Assembly (NCBI RefSeq): GCF_008086115.1
Contig: NZ_VSIY01000013.1
Location: forward strand, 186,001-250,000
DNA: 64,000 nucleotides
Direction: 5' to 3'
Source of the DNA: Maritimibacter fusiformis
Lineage (GTDB): Bacteria; Pseudomonadota; Alphaproteobacteria; Rhodobacterales; Rhodobacteraceae
Below, in pieces: positions 1 to 9,036 of this stretch. The notes under the pieces are model-generated. The model did no database searches. It was not told the DNA's origin and saw nothing but the letters and a program-made list of their open reading frames with translations. The translations under genes were made by a program, and so were the position numbers. The first letter of the stretch is position 1. Each line of letters begins with the position of its first letter.

Positions 1-2
1 TC

Positions 3-1136
3 GTCCTTCTGGTGGTGCTGGCCGGTGTCGCGCTGTGGAAACGCGACGACCTCGCGCGGCTTTATGCCGTCAACACGCTGTTTGACGAAGACCGGATCGT
101 CGCGAACTTCATCCACATGGATGCGCTGTTTCACACCCGCCCGATGCAGACCCGGCGCGGACCGCCCAGCCCCTTGCCCACCGCCGTCAACCCGGTGACC
201 CTGCCCGAGGGCACCGAAGCCTGGCTCGAGGCGCGCAACGCCACCTCGCTTGTCATTCTCAGGCGCGGCGAGATCGTGCACGAGGACTACCGCAAAGGCA
301 CCGAGGCGGGCGATCTGCGCATCAGCTGGTCGGTGGCGAAAAGCGTTCTGGCCGCCCTGTTCGGCATCGCGCTGGACGAAGGCGCGATTGCCTCGATCAA
401 CGATCCGGTGACGGACTACGCCCCGGCGCTGGCCGGCTCGGCCTATGACGGGGCGACTATCCGCAATGTGCTGAACATGGCGTCGGGGGTGGAGTTCGAC
501 GAGGACTACCTGGATTTCTGGTCCGATATCAACAAGATGGGCCGGGTCGTGGCCCTGGGCGGATCGCTTGACGACTTCGCCGCCGGGATCAAGGCGCGCC
601 GCGCGCCGCCGGGCAGGGAATGGCACTATGTCTCGATCGACACGCATGTGCTGGGCATGCTGTTGCGCGGCGCCACCGGACGCTCGGTGCCCGACCTGAT
701 GGAGGAAAAGCTGTTCGGCCCGCTCGGGCTCGGGGCCGATCCCTATTACGTCACCGATGGCGAAGGCATCGCCTTCGTGCTGGGCGGGCTGAACATGACC
801 AGCCGCGACTTCGCCCGCTTCGGCCAGATGATCGCGCAGGGCGGCGAGTGGCAGGGCAAGCAGATCGTGCCGGCAAGCTGGGTCACCGCCATGACCGCCG
901 AAAGCGCGCCGTGGCAGGACGGCCAGATGGCGCGCTATGGTTTTCAGTGGTGGCTGCCCAACGACGCCGGGCCGGGCGAAGCCTTCGCGATCGGGGTCTA
1001 TGGCCAGTATATCTGGGTCGACCGCGCCCGCGGCGTGGTGATCGTCAAGACCGCCGCCGACCGCGGTTTCCAGGAACCGGGCGTGTTCGAGGACAATATC
1101 GCGATGTTCCGCAAGCTGGTGGAGGCCGTGCAATGA
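3..1136 (+). CDS. Serine hydrolase, beta-lactamase/class C family (5' end outside window)
   Basis: Serine beta-lactamase/transpeptidase-fold hydrolase of the type often annotated as beta-lactamase family or 6-aminohexanoate hydrolase. The reading frame is open to the window edge, so the true start is probably upstream; the visible N-terminus is hydrophobic (VVLAGVALW) and looks like the end of a membrane anchor, which would place the enzyme in the periplasm. The catalytic S-x-x-K box is SVAK, about 107-110 residues after the first GTG at 12, and the second-motif tyrosine lies in HYVSID about 100 residues later, as expected for the fold. A glycine-rich C-terminal region (YGFQWW, then IGVYGQYIW) fits the third active-site strand. 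The substrate cannot be read from sequence. The stop overlaps the next ATG (ATGA), so translation is probably coupled to the DUF2237 gene. Confidence 0.85.
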   Translation, partial: VLLVVLAGVALWKRDDLARLYAVNTLFDEDRIVANFIHMDALFHTRPMQTRRGPPSPLPTAVNPVTLPEGTEAWLEARNATSLVILRRGEIVHEDYRKGTEAGDLRISWSVAKSVLAALFGIALDEGAIASINDPVTDYAPALAGSAYDGATIRNVLNMASGVEFDEDYLDFWSDINKMGRVVALGGSLDDFAAGIKARRAPPGREWHYVSIDTHVLGMLLRGATGRSVPDLMEEKLFGPLGLGADPYYVTDGEGIAFVLGGLNMTSRDFARFGQMIAQGGEWQGKQIVPASWVTAMTAESAPWQDGQMARYGFQWWLPNDAGPGEAFAIGVYGQYIWVDRARGVVIVKTAADRGFQEPGVFEDNIAMFRKLVEAVQ

Positions 1137-1507
1137 AACTGATCCCGGACCAACCGGTGAACGTGCTGGGCGGCCCGCTGCTGTCGTGCTCGGACGAACC
1201 GCTGACCGGCTTTTTCCGCGACGGGCATTGCAACACCTGCGATGCCGACACCGGCCGCCACACTGTCTGCGCCATCATGACGGCCGAGTTCCTGGCCTAT
1301 TCCAAATACGTCGGCAACGACCTGACCACGCCGCGCCCCGCCTTCGATTTTGCCGGGCTCGTTCCCGGCGATCACTGGTGCCTGTGTGCGGCGCGGTTCC
1401 TTCAGGCGCATGACGAGGGTTGCGCCCCCAGGGTCCGGCTGGAGGCCACCCATATCCGCGCACTCGAAGTGGTGAAGCTGGAAATCCTCGAACAGAACCG
1501 CGCCTGA
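1133..1507 (+). CDS. DUF2237 family protein
   Basis: A 124-residue protein matching the DUF2237 (COG3651) pattern: N-terminal NVLGGPLLSCS, then TGFFRDGHC, HTVCAIMT, FLAYSKYVGNDLTTPRP and the closing GDHWCLCAARF followed by LEATH and ALEVV. Conserved cysteines (SC, HCNTC, VCA, WCLC) suggest metal binding or a redox-sensitive site, but no biochemical role is established that I know of. No signal peptide is seen, so it is cytosolic. The ATG overlaps the stop of the upstream hydrolase by four bases, which fixes the start and implies co-expression. Confidence 0.85.
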   Translation: MKLIPDQPVNVLGGPLLSCSDEPLTGFFRDGHCNTCDADTGRHTVCAIMTAEFLAYSKYVGNDLTTPRPAFDFAGLVPGDHWCLCAARFLQAHDEGCAPRVRLEATHIRALEVVKLEILEQNRA

Positions 1508-1577
1508 AAACGGGGGCTGTCGGCCCGCTCCGAATTGCGCTTAATGACCTCGAAAAACCGCAAACGGAGAGCGCCCT

Positions 1578-3389
1578 TTGGAACGTGCCGAGCTTGAGGC
1601 CCTGTGCGGGCGGGTCGGGATCACCACCTGGTATGGCGACCGGGCGGTGCCGGACGCGAGCCTCGTCGCGATCCTGCGCGCCCTTGGCCACGACCCCGAG
1701 ACCGGCGATGCGCCCGGCCTGCCCGGCCTGCACGACGACCCGGCGCGCGCCGGCACCTGCCACATGCCCGAAGGTCTGGCCGAGCGCCCGGCCTGGGGGC
1801 TGGTCTGTCAGCTTTACGAACTGCGCTCGTCGCGAAACTGGGGGATCGGTGACTTCGCCGACCTCGCCCGGCTGGCCCGGATCGCCGCCGAGGCGGGGGC
1901 GGATTTCCTCGGGGTGAACCCGCTGCACGCCCTGTTCCTGGCCGCACCGGAGCGTCACAGCCCGTTCACGCCGTCAAACCGGGCCTTTCTGAACCCGCTC
2001 TACATCGCGATGGACGACCTGCCCGGGGCGGCGGTGGATGATCCCGCCACCCTCACCAACCTGCGGGCGGCGGAGCTTGTGGATTACCCCGCCGTCGCTG
2101 CGGCGAAACGGCGGGCGCTGGCGGAGGTCTTTGCCGCCACCCCCTTCAACGCAGACCACCCGAAAGGCGATTTCGACACCTTCCGCGCCGAGGGCGGGAC
2201 CACCCTGGAACGCCACGCCCTGTTCGAGGCGCTGTCACAGCACATGACCGAGACCGGGCACGGTGCGGGCTGGAAGGACTGGCCAGGCGCCTATCACGGC
2301 CCCGATACACCCGAAGTCGCCGCCTTTGCCCGCGCCCATCCGGAGCAGGTCAGCTTTCACATCTGGCTGCAATGGCTGGCCGCGCGCCAGCTTGCCGGGG
2401 CGCAGAAGGCCGCGCTGGCTGCAGGAATGCGCATCGGCCTCTACCTCGATTTCGCGGTCGGCGAGGCGCCGGACGGCTCTGCCACCTGGGGCGCGCCGGA
2501 CCTGTTTCTGCGCGGACTCTCGGTCGGCGCGCCGCCTGACGTGTTTGCGCAGGACGGGCAATACTGGGATCTCGCCGCCCTGTCCCCGACCGCGCTGGCC
2601 GAGGCCGGGTTCGCGCCCCTGCGCCGCCTGATCGCGGCCCAGATGCGCCATGCCGGTGCGCTCAGGATCGACCATGCGATGGGGCTGAAACAGCTTTTCC
2701 TGGTCCCCGAAGGCGCCCCGGCGCTGGCCGGCGCCCATGTCGCCTATCCCTTCGCCGACATGCTGGCCACCGTTGCCTCCGAGAGCCGTGCACAGGAAAC
2801 CGTCGTGATCGGCGAAGACCTCGGTTTCGTCCCCGACGGGTTTCGCGAAACCATTCGCCGCGCCGACATGCTGGCCTATCGCATCCTCTATTTCGAACAG
2901 GACTGGGGCCTGTTTCGCCGCGCATCGACTTACCCGGAGATGGCGCTGGCCTGTATCTCGACCCACGATCTGCCCACGCTCTCCGGTTGGTGGCGCGGCG
3001 AGGATATCGGGCTGCGCCACCGCTTCGGCCTGATCGACGCGGCCAACGCCGAGGCGCAGCACGCCCGCCGGGCCGAGGAACGCAGCGCGCTGGTTGCCGC
3101 CCTGATCGACGGCGGCCAACTGCCCGCCGACTGCCCGGATGGGTCCGCCGAGACGCTGACGCCGCGGGTTCTGACCGCCTCCTACCGCTTTCTCGGGGCA
3201 ACCCCGTGCCGGCTGGTCGCGGTGCGCCTGGCCGATCTGGTCGGACCCGAGGGCGCAACCAACGTCCCCGGCACGACCCGCGAACACCCCAACTGGCAAC
3301 GCCGCTCGCCTGTCACGCTGGACCGGATCTCCGCAGACCCGGCGTTTCGCGACGTATCGGCAGCCCTCCGCGCGCTGCGACCTCGCTGA
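1578..3389 (+). CDS. malQ: 4-alpha-glucanotransferase
   Basis: Amylomaltase of glycoside hydrolase family 77, transferring alpha-1,4-glucan segments between maltodextrins in the cytosol. The 603-residue product carries the family signatures in order: the early SSRNWGIGDFADL segment, the nucleophile region RIDHAMGLKQLFLVP, the acid/base region VIGEDLGFVPDGF, and CISTHDLPTLSGWW near the transition-state-stabilising aspartate. The start is a TTG: CGGAGA at about 1565-1570 sits seven bases ahead of it and no better in-frame ATG or GTG is nearby. It stands alone, without glycogen or trehalose genes beside it here. The function is well supported; the rare start codon is the only uncertain point. 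Confidence 0.93.
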   Translation: MERAELEALCGRVGITTWYGDRAVPDASLVAILRALGHDPETGDAPGLPGLHDDPARAGTCHMPEGLAERPAWGLVCQLYELRSSRNWGIGDFADLARLARIAAEAGADFLGVNPLHALFLAAPERHSPFTPSNRAFLNPLYIAMDDLPGAAVDDPATLTNLRAAELVDYPAVAAAKRRALAEVFAATPFNADHPKGDFDTFRAEGGTTLERHALFEALSQHMTETGHGAGWKDWPGAYHGPDTPEVAAFARAHPEQVSFHIWLQWLAARQLAGAQKAALAAGMRIGLYLDFAVGEAPDGSATWGAPDLFLRGLSVGAPPDVFAQDGQYWDLAALSPTALAEAGFAPLRRLIAAQMRHAGALRIDHAMGLKQLFLVPEGAPALAGAHVAYPFADMLATVASESRAQETVVIGEDLGFVPDGFRETIRRADMLAYRILYFEQDWGLFRRASTYPEMALACISTHDLPTLSGWWRGEDIGLRHRFGLIDAANAEAQHARRAEERSALVAALIDGGQLPADCPDGSAETLTPRVLTASYRFLGATPCRLVAVRLADLVGPEGATNVPGTTREHPNWQRRSPVTLDRISADPAFRDVSAALRALRPR

Positions 3390-3493
3390 TCGGCGAGGCG
3401 CCGCCGAGGATGAACGTCGTTTTTGCCCTGTGATGAAACAATTCCGGCCCCGCATCGTTCTGCCCCCACAACAAGAGCGAAAGGAGCCGAGAC

Positions 3494-3940
3494 ATGAAAC
3501 GACAGATGCTTACCATGACCGCCGTTGCGATGCTCGCCACCACGCCCGCGCTGGGCCAGGAGATGAGCGCGATCGAGGCCGGGCTCAACACCGAGGTCTA
3601 TGCCATGGGCATGGCGGAGTTGACCGAAGACGGCTTTGTCGTCGAACGGGTGCGCCAGGAAGCCTCGGGCGAACTGGTGTTCCGCGCTCATACCGACGCC
3701 ATGGCGCGGGTCCTGGTGCTGGACGAGGATGGCAATGTCCTGTCCGACACCATGACCGAGCTTTCGGCCAGTGGCGGCGCCAAGGCGGCGGCGATGAACC
3801 ACAACGAGAACAGCGGCGAGAATGTCGGCTTTGGCGTTGATGCCAAGGGCGACGTCACGGCGAAAAGCGACGCCGGTGAAAACCGCGGCGGTCTCGATCT
3901 GAGCGTCAACGCCGGCGCCGGAATCAACCTCGACCTGTAA
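3494..3940 (+). CDS. Exported protein of unknown function
   Basis: A 148-residue protein with a clear Sec signal peptide (MKRQMLTMTAVAMLATTPALGQ, cleavage predicted after about residue 21). The mature part begins with a short helical/strand section (EVYAMGMAELTEDGFVVERVRQE), which resembles the small alpha-beta PepSY-like sensor fold, and ends in an Asn/Gly/Asp-rich stretch of repeated VDAKGD and SVNAGAG-type units. AAAGGAG (about 3480-3486) precedes the ATG at good spacing. Its 3' end overlaps by 17 bases the 3' end of the convergent LuxR-type gene. It lies next to two exported PepSY-like proteins, so a shared envelope role is possible, but I do not recognise a named family. Confidence 0.7.
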   Translation: MKRQMLTMTAVAMLATTPALGQEMSAIEAGLNTEVYAMGMAELTEDGFVVERVRQEASGELVFRAHTDAMARVLVLDEDGNVLSDTMTELSASGGAKAAAMNHNENSGENVGFGVDAKGDVTAKSDAGENRGGLDLSVNAGAGINLDL

Positions 3941-4511
3941 GGGCGGGGGCTGCCACTTTGGGCACGTCTTGCGGCGCCGGCAATCCGGCGCCGCTTTCGT
4001 CTGCGATCAGCAGCGTTTCGGGTTCGGGCGGCCTGTCGGCCAGCAGATCCTCGATGAACAGGCTCAGAAGCTGCGCCCGCCCGTTCACCCCCGCCTTGCG
4101 ATAGATCGCGTTGGTCTGCGCCTTGACGGTGCCCTCCGAGGTCTGGCGGAGCGCCGCGATCTCGGCCGTCGACAGGCCCTTGATGGCGAACAGCGCCACG
4201 TCGCGCTCGGCCGGGGTCAGGCCCCAGTCGCTGAACTGGTCTTCGAGCACGTCCATGAAGGCAGCCGAGGCGATCCGAAGTTGTTCCTCGGCCCGCCGGC
4301 GATGGCGGTGCGAACGCTTCAGGGCGATGGCCCCCATCCCGATTCCCAGCGCCAGGCCCACTGCGGCCCCGATCTCGATGAACTCGCGGTATTGCCAGGG
4401 TATCGGCTCGGCCCAGAATCCGAAGAACGACGACAGGATATCGGACACGAAGAAAAAGCCGCAGGCGGCCTGAATCGCCAGCGCGATCATTATGAAATGG
4501 CGGTCACCCAA
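3924..4511 (-). CDS. Membrane-anchored LuxR-type HTH transcriptional regulator
   Basis: A 195-residue protein with two predicted transmembrane segments (about residues 7-30 and 47-65), a basic linker (KRSHRHRRR), and a C-terminal LuxR/GerE helix-turn-helix at about residues 98-155: LTPAERDVALFAIKGLSTAEIA followed by TVKAQTNAIYRKAGV. There is no receiver or autoinducer domain, so the output domain is tethered directly to the inner membrane. The start could be M1 or M8; both keep the first membrane segment. It neighbours the two exported poly-Asp proteins on the same strand (4556-5624), making them plausible targets of, or signals to, this regulator. That link is inference only. Confidence 0.8.
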   Translation of the reverse strand: MGDRHFIMIALAIQAACGFFFVSDILSSFFGFWAEPIPWQYREFIEIGAAVGLALGIGMGAIALKRSHRHRRRAEEQLRIASAAFMDVLEDQFSDWGLTPAERDVALFAIKGLSTAEIAALRQTSEGTVKAQTNAIYRKAGVNGRAQLLSLFIEDLLADRPPEPETLLIADESGAGLPAPQDVPKVAAPALTGRG

Positions 4512-4555
4512 GACCCGACGTTCCGGTCGCAGGCGTCATCCCGGCAATCGCCACC

Positions 4556-4978
<423 letters not shown>

Positions 4979-5072
4979 GATCGACCTTCCATTCTCCTAT
5001 AGTGCGACGTCCCGGCCCGGCTGACAACCGGACCGGGGATCGCACCCGACAGCGGGGGTGCGTCAGGCGCGA

Positions 5073-5624
<552 letters not shown>

Positions 5625-5779
5625 GTCGGGTCCTTTCCGATCCTTGGGGCCACACCGAAAAGGCGCGGCCTGCCCCAGCACTTCCGCATGTTCGCAGCGT
5701 CCGGGCCATTGACCGGGGGTTTATTCCGGGCGGCATAAACCTTTGGTATAGACCGCGACCGGCGCCCGGGACCGCCGTT

Positions 5780-7015
5780 TCAGCCGGACAGCCCCGACAT
5801 GTCGGTGCCCAGCGCCTTGGCGACGGTGAAGATATCCTTGTCGCCGCGCCCGCAGAGGTTCATCACGACCAGGTGGTCTCGGGGCAGATCCGGTGCGATC
5901 TTGATCACATGGGCCAGCGCGTGGCTGGGTTCCAGCGCCGGAATGATGCCTTCGGTCTGGCACAGAAGCTGGAACGCCTCCAACGCCTCGGCATCGGTGA
6001 TCGCGACATATTCGGCGCGGCCTACGTCGTGCAGCCAGCTGTGTTCCGGCCCGATCCCCGGGTAATCCAGCCCCGCCGAGATCGAATAGCCTTCGAGGAT
6101 CTGGCCGTCATCATCCTGCAGCAGATAGGTCCGGTTGCCGTGCAGCACGCCGGGGCGCCCGCCGGTCAGCGAGGCGCAATGCTCCATCTTCTGATCGACA
6201 CCCTTGCCGCCGGCCTCGACCCCGATGATGCGCACGTCCTTGTCGTCGAGGAACGGATAGAACAGCCCCATCGCGTTCGACCCGCCACCGATGGCGGCGA
6301 TGATCGTGTCGGGCAGGCGGCCCTCGGCCTTGAGGATCTGCTCCTTCGCTTCCTTGCCGATGATCGCCTGAAAATCGCGCACCATCGCCGGATAGGGATG
6401 CGGCCCCGCGACCGTGCCGATGCAATAGAAGGTATCGCGCACGTTGGTCACCCAGTCGCGCAGCGCGTCGTTCATCGCGTCCTTGAGCGTGCCGCGCCCG
6501 GAGGTCACCGGCACCACTTCGGCCCCCAGAAGCTTCATGCGAAACACGTTGGGCGCCTGCCGCTCGACATCATGCGCGCCCATGTAGACGATGCATTGCA
6601 GCCCGAACTTGGCGCAGACCGTGGCGGTGGCGACGCCGTGCTGGCCGGCGCCGGTTTCGGCGATGATGCGGGTCTTGCCCATGCGCCGCGCCAGGATGAT
6701 CTGGCCCAGCACGTTGTTGATCTTGTGCGCGCCGGTGTGGTTGAGCTCATCGCGCTTGAGATAGATTTTCGCGCCGCCCAGGTGCTCGGTCAGCCGTTCG
6801 GCGTAATAGAGCGGGCTTGGGCGACCGACGTAATGGGTCCAGAGATCGTCCATCTCGGCCCAGAAGGTCGGGTCGGTCTTGGCTTTCTCGTATTCCGCCT
6901 GCAATTCGAGAATCAGCGGCATCAGCGTTTCCGACACGAAACGCCCGCCGAAATCGCCGAAGCGGCCCTTTTCGTCGGGTCCGTTCATGAAGGAATTGAA
7001 AAGATCGTCGGCCAT
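5780..7015 (-). CDS. trpB: Tryptophan synthase beta subunit
   Basis: PLP-dependent beta subunit that condenses indole with serine to make tryptophan. The 411-residue length is normal. Key features: [17 protein letters not shown] at the N-terminus, the PLP lysine in HTGAHKINN, the glycine-rich cofactor phosphate loop [10 protein letters not shown], and the substrate-side [15 protein letters not shown] lies about eight bases ahead of the ATG. It is downstream of trpF in the same orientation, with one small ORF between them; trpA is not in the window. The intergenic space on its 3' side (5625-5779) shows no obvious intrinsic terminator. Confidence 0.97.
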   Translation of the reverse strand: MADDLFNSFMNGPDEKGRFGDFGGRFVSETLMPLILELQAEYEKAKTDPTFWAEMDDLWTHYVGRPSPLYYAERLTEHLGGAKIYLKRDELNHTGAHKINNVLGQIILARRMGKTRIIAETGAGQHGVATATVCAKFGLQCIVYMGAHDVERQAPNVFRMKLLGAEVVPVTSGRGTLKDAMNDALRDWVTNVRDTFYCIGTVAGPHPYPAMVRDFQAIIGKEAKEQILKAEGRLPDTIIAAIGGGSNAMGLFYPFLDDKDVRIIGVEAGGKGVDQKMEHCASLTGGRPGVLHGNRTYLLQDDDGQILEGYSISAGLDYPGIGPEHSWLHDVGRAEYVAITDAEALEAFQLLCQTEGIIPALEPSHALAHVIKIAPDLPRDHLVVMNLCGRGDKDIFTVAKALGTDMSGLSG

Positions 7016-7096
7016 GTCGTGCGCTCCCGTGGGTCAGGATCGTCCTAATGGCTGGCGTGGAGCAGGGCAAGAGAGGGACGTGGGCGCGCGCCCGCG

Positions 7097-7357
7097 TTAG
7101 TCGCCCGCGCGCGCGGGCGAACCGCATGCCCGAACGCGCCGGATCGGCTGCGCGTTGCAGCAGACGATGAAATGATTGCCGTTCTCAAGGGTCTGAAACC
7201 CGCGCCGGTCCATTTCGGCCAGAAACGCCTCGCGCCCCACGATCCGTTCCACGTCACGGATCTGGCGCTTGATGACACCCCCTCGGCAGGCATCGCGCGA
7301 TGAAAGCACGCTACGCATCCAGTATTCGGGGTCGATTGTCGCGGGCAGGTTTCGCAT
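7097..7357 (-). CDS. Small protein of unknown function between trpF and trpB
   Basis: An 86-residue ORF, ATG at 7357 with GGAG six bases ahead. The sequence (PATIDPEYWMRSVLSSRDACRGG, then VKRQIRDVERIVGREAF and ENGNHFIVCCN) has helix-turn character and a Cys pair near its end, with no signal peptide or membrane segment. No named family recognised. It lies in line with trpF and trpB and is probably co-transcribed. Its last codons fall inside a 20-bp perfect GC palindrome (7101-7120), so the present C-terminus may have been created by insertion of a palindromic element. Whether it is DNA-binding is open. Confidence 0.65.
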   Translation of the reverse strand: MRNLPATIDPEYWMRSVLSSRDACRGGVIKRQIRDVERIVGREAFLAEMDRRGFQTLENGNHFIVCCNAQPIRRVRACGSPARAGD

Positions 7358-7391
7358 GGCTCCAGCGTGCAGGATGCGCGTTGAAAAATGA

Positions 7392-8036
7392 TTAACGAAC
7401 CTGCGCCGCCGTGATGAACGCCCGGATCAGGTCTGAATCCTTGTGGCCTGGTGCCGTTTCGACCCCGGAGGAGACATCCACCTGTCGCGCCCCCGTCAGC
7501 CCGATCGCCAGCCCGACATTCTGCGCCGTCAACCCGCCGGCCAGCATCCACGGCTTGGCCCAGCCCCGCCCCGCGATCAGCCGCCAGTCGAAGGCCACGC
7601 CCTGCCCGCCCGGCACCTCGGCCCCCTTCGGCGGTTTGGCATCGACCAGCAGTTGATCGGCAACCCGCGCATAGGCAGCCAGCGCAGCCAGGTCGCCCTC
7701 GTCCGCGACCCCGACCGCCTTCATCACCGGCAGGCCAAAGCGCGCACGCACCTCGGCCACCCGCTCCGGGCTTTCCTTGCCGTGCAACTGCCACATGTCG
7801 ATGGGCACCCGCGCCGCGATCTCGTCCAGCGTGGCGTCGTTCGCGTCCACCACCAGCGCCACCTTGGCCACCCCCGGCGGCACGTCGGCGGCCAGCTTGG
7901 CGGCGGTCGCCACGTCCACGTTGCGGGGCGATTTGGGAAAGAACACGAAACCGATATAGCGCGCGCCCGCCTCGACTGCGGCGGTCACGTGCCGGGCCTC
8001 GGTCAGCCCGCAGATCTTGACGGCAACATCGCTCAT
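7392..8036 (-). CDS. trpF: Phosphoribosylanthranilate isomerase
   Basis: TIM-barrel isomerase converting N-(5-phosphoribosyl)anthranilate to CdRP in tryptophan synthesis. The 214-residue product begins with the standard [11 protein letters not shown] (catalytic Cys) and [12 protein letters not shown], has the [10 protein letters not shown] strand, and ends with the phosphate-binding [10 protein letters not shown] and [14 protein letters not shown] (catalytic Asp region). The gene sits ten bases from lapA and 34 from the small ORF that leads to trpB, so these probably form one transcript. Confidence 0.96.
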   Translation of the reverse strand: MSDVAVKICGLTEARHVTAAVEAGARYIGFVFFPKSPRNVDVATAAKLAADVPPGVAKVALVVDANDATLDEIAARVPIDMWQLHGKESPERVAEVRARFGLPVMKAVGVADEGDLAALAAYARVADQLLVDAKPPKGAEVPGGQGVAFDWRLIAGRGWAKPWMLAGGLTAQNVGLAIGLTGARQVDVSSGVETAPGHKDSDLIRAFITAAQVR

Positions 8037-8045
8037 GGCGCGGGT

Positions 8046-8399
8046 CTAGCGCCCATCCTCCAGAAGCGCCAGCACATCGTCGCCCGGTCGGGCATCCTTG
8101 GCCTTGAGGGTCTGAACCTCGCGGCTCAGTTCGATCGCCGCCTTTTTCGCCCGCTTGCCCTCGGCACGCAGACGATGTTCGCGCATCCATTCCCAGAAGA
8201 ATCCGATCAGAACGCCGCCGATGACGCCCAGGAAGATGACGATGAACAGCGGCAGGCTGACCTGCCACGAATACCCGAGGAACCCCGACAGCCCTTCGGG
8301 CAACAGGTGCAGCGTCACCATGGCGCGGTTGGCCAGCGCAACGGTGATCAGGACCACGGCAAGCGCGGCCAGAAAGGCATAGCGGATGTAGCGTATCAC
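8046..8399 (-). CDS. lapA: LapA-domain inner-membrane protein
   Basis: A 117-residue protein with two transmembrane helices (about residues 7-25 and 45-68) and a basic, coiled C-terminal tail (WEWMREHRLRAEGKRAKKAAIELSREV in two parts), the standard layout of LapA/YciS proteins. In enterobacteria LapA works with LapB in control of LpxC and lipopolysaccharide assembly; that role is family knowledge and not visible here. It follows ihfB by nine bases, the usual order in this family of bacteria. No lapB is next to it. Confidence 0.8.
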   Translation of the reverse strand: MIRYIRYAFLAALAVVLITVALANRAMVTLHLLPEGLSGFLGYSWQVSLPLFIVIFLGVIGGVLIGFFWEWMREHRLRAEGKRAKKAAIELSREVQTLKAKDARPGDDVLALLEDGR

Positions 8400-8408
8400 G
8401 GGGGCCCC

Positions 8409-8690
8409 TTACTTGCTGTTCAGTCGATCCCGCAAGAGTTTGCCGGTCTTGAAGAACGGCACGTGCTTTTCCTCGACCTCGACCGATTCGCCGGTGCGCG
8501 GGTTGCGCCCGATACGAGCATCCCGCTGCTTGACCGAGAATGCGCCGAAACCGCGCAGCTCGACCCGGTCGCCCCGCGCCATCGCCTCGATGATTTCCTC
8601 GAAGATCGTGTTCACGATCCGCTCGACATCTCGCTGGTAGAGGTGCGGGTTTTCATCCGCGATCTTCTGGATCAGTTCCGACCGGATCAT
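8409..8690 (-). CDS. ihfB: Integration host factor beta subunit
   Basis: DNA-bending histone-like protein of 93 residues. It has the N-terminal helical dimer region ([23 protein letters not shown]), the [16 protein letters not shown] strand and the minor-groove arm [24 protein letters not shown], with the intercalating proline in RNPRTG. The IHF-beta type H-V-P-F-F-K-TG pattern distinguishes it from HU. Location directly after rpsA and before lapA is the usual arrangement. It probably has its own promoter, because rpsA ends in an intrinsic terminator (8979-9011). Confidence 0.96.
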   Translation of the reverse strand: MIRSELIQKIADENPHLYQRDVERIVNTIFEEIIEAMARGDRVELRGFGAFSVKQRDARIGRNPRTGESVEVEEKHVPFFKTGKLLRDRLNSK

Positions 8691-8752
8691 CCCTGTGTCC
8701 CCCGATTCTGGCCTCCGGCGTCAAACGGGCAGCGCGCCGGTCGCATGGAGCG

Positions 8753-8758
8753 ACTATA
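8753..8758 (-). promoter_or_regulatory. Candidate -10 element for ihfB
   Basis: On the minus strand TATAGT lies about 65 bases ahead of the ihfB ATG, with a weak TTTCGC 17 bases further upstream. The rpsA terminator upstream makes a separate promoter here likely. The rest of 8691-8983 holds no ORF or RNA that I can recognise; it is AT-richer around 8810-8850. Confidence 0.4.
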
Positions 8759-8978
8759 AGGAAAAACTGTCGCCCGCGAAACAGTCTCGGTTCGCCCGAT
8801 CCGGACATTTGCGCAACAATCCGCGAACTTTTCCCCGCAAAACCCGCCTGTTAGACGATGCAGCCGCAGAAACGGCCGGCCGGTGACAGCGCGCGGTCGG
8901 ATCATCGGCGGATTGATTCGGTGGCCGAACCGATGCTGCAACGTGACACCCGGGCGCACCGGCCACGCCTGCCGGAAC

Positions 8979-9011
8979 AAAAAGGCCCCGCCACCTTTCG
9001 GCAGCGGGGCC
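8979..9011 (-). terminator. Rho-independent terminator of rpsA
   Basis: An 8-bp GC stem (GGCCCCGC with GCGGGGCC) and a 12-base loop, followed on the minus strand by five T. It starts 26 bases after the rpsA stop and separates rpsA from ihfB. Confidence 0.88.
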
Positions 9012-9036
9012 CCTGATTTTTCGACCTGCGCGGCCC

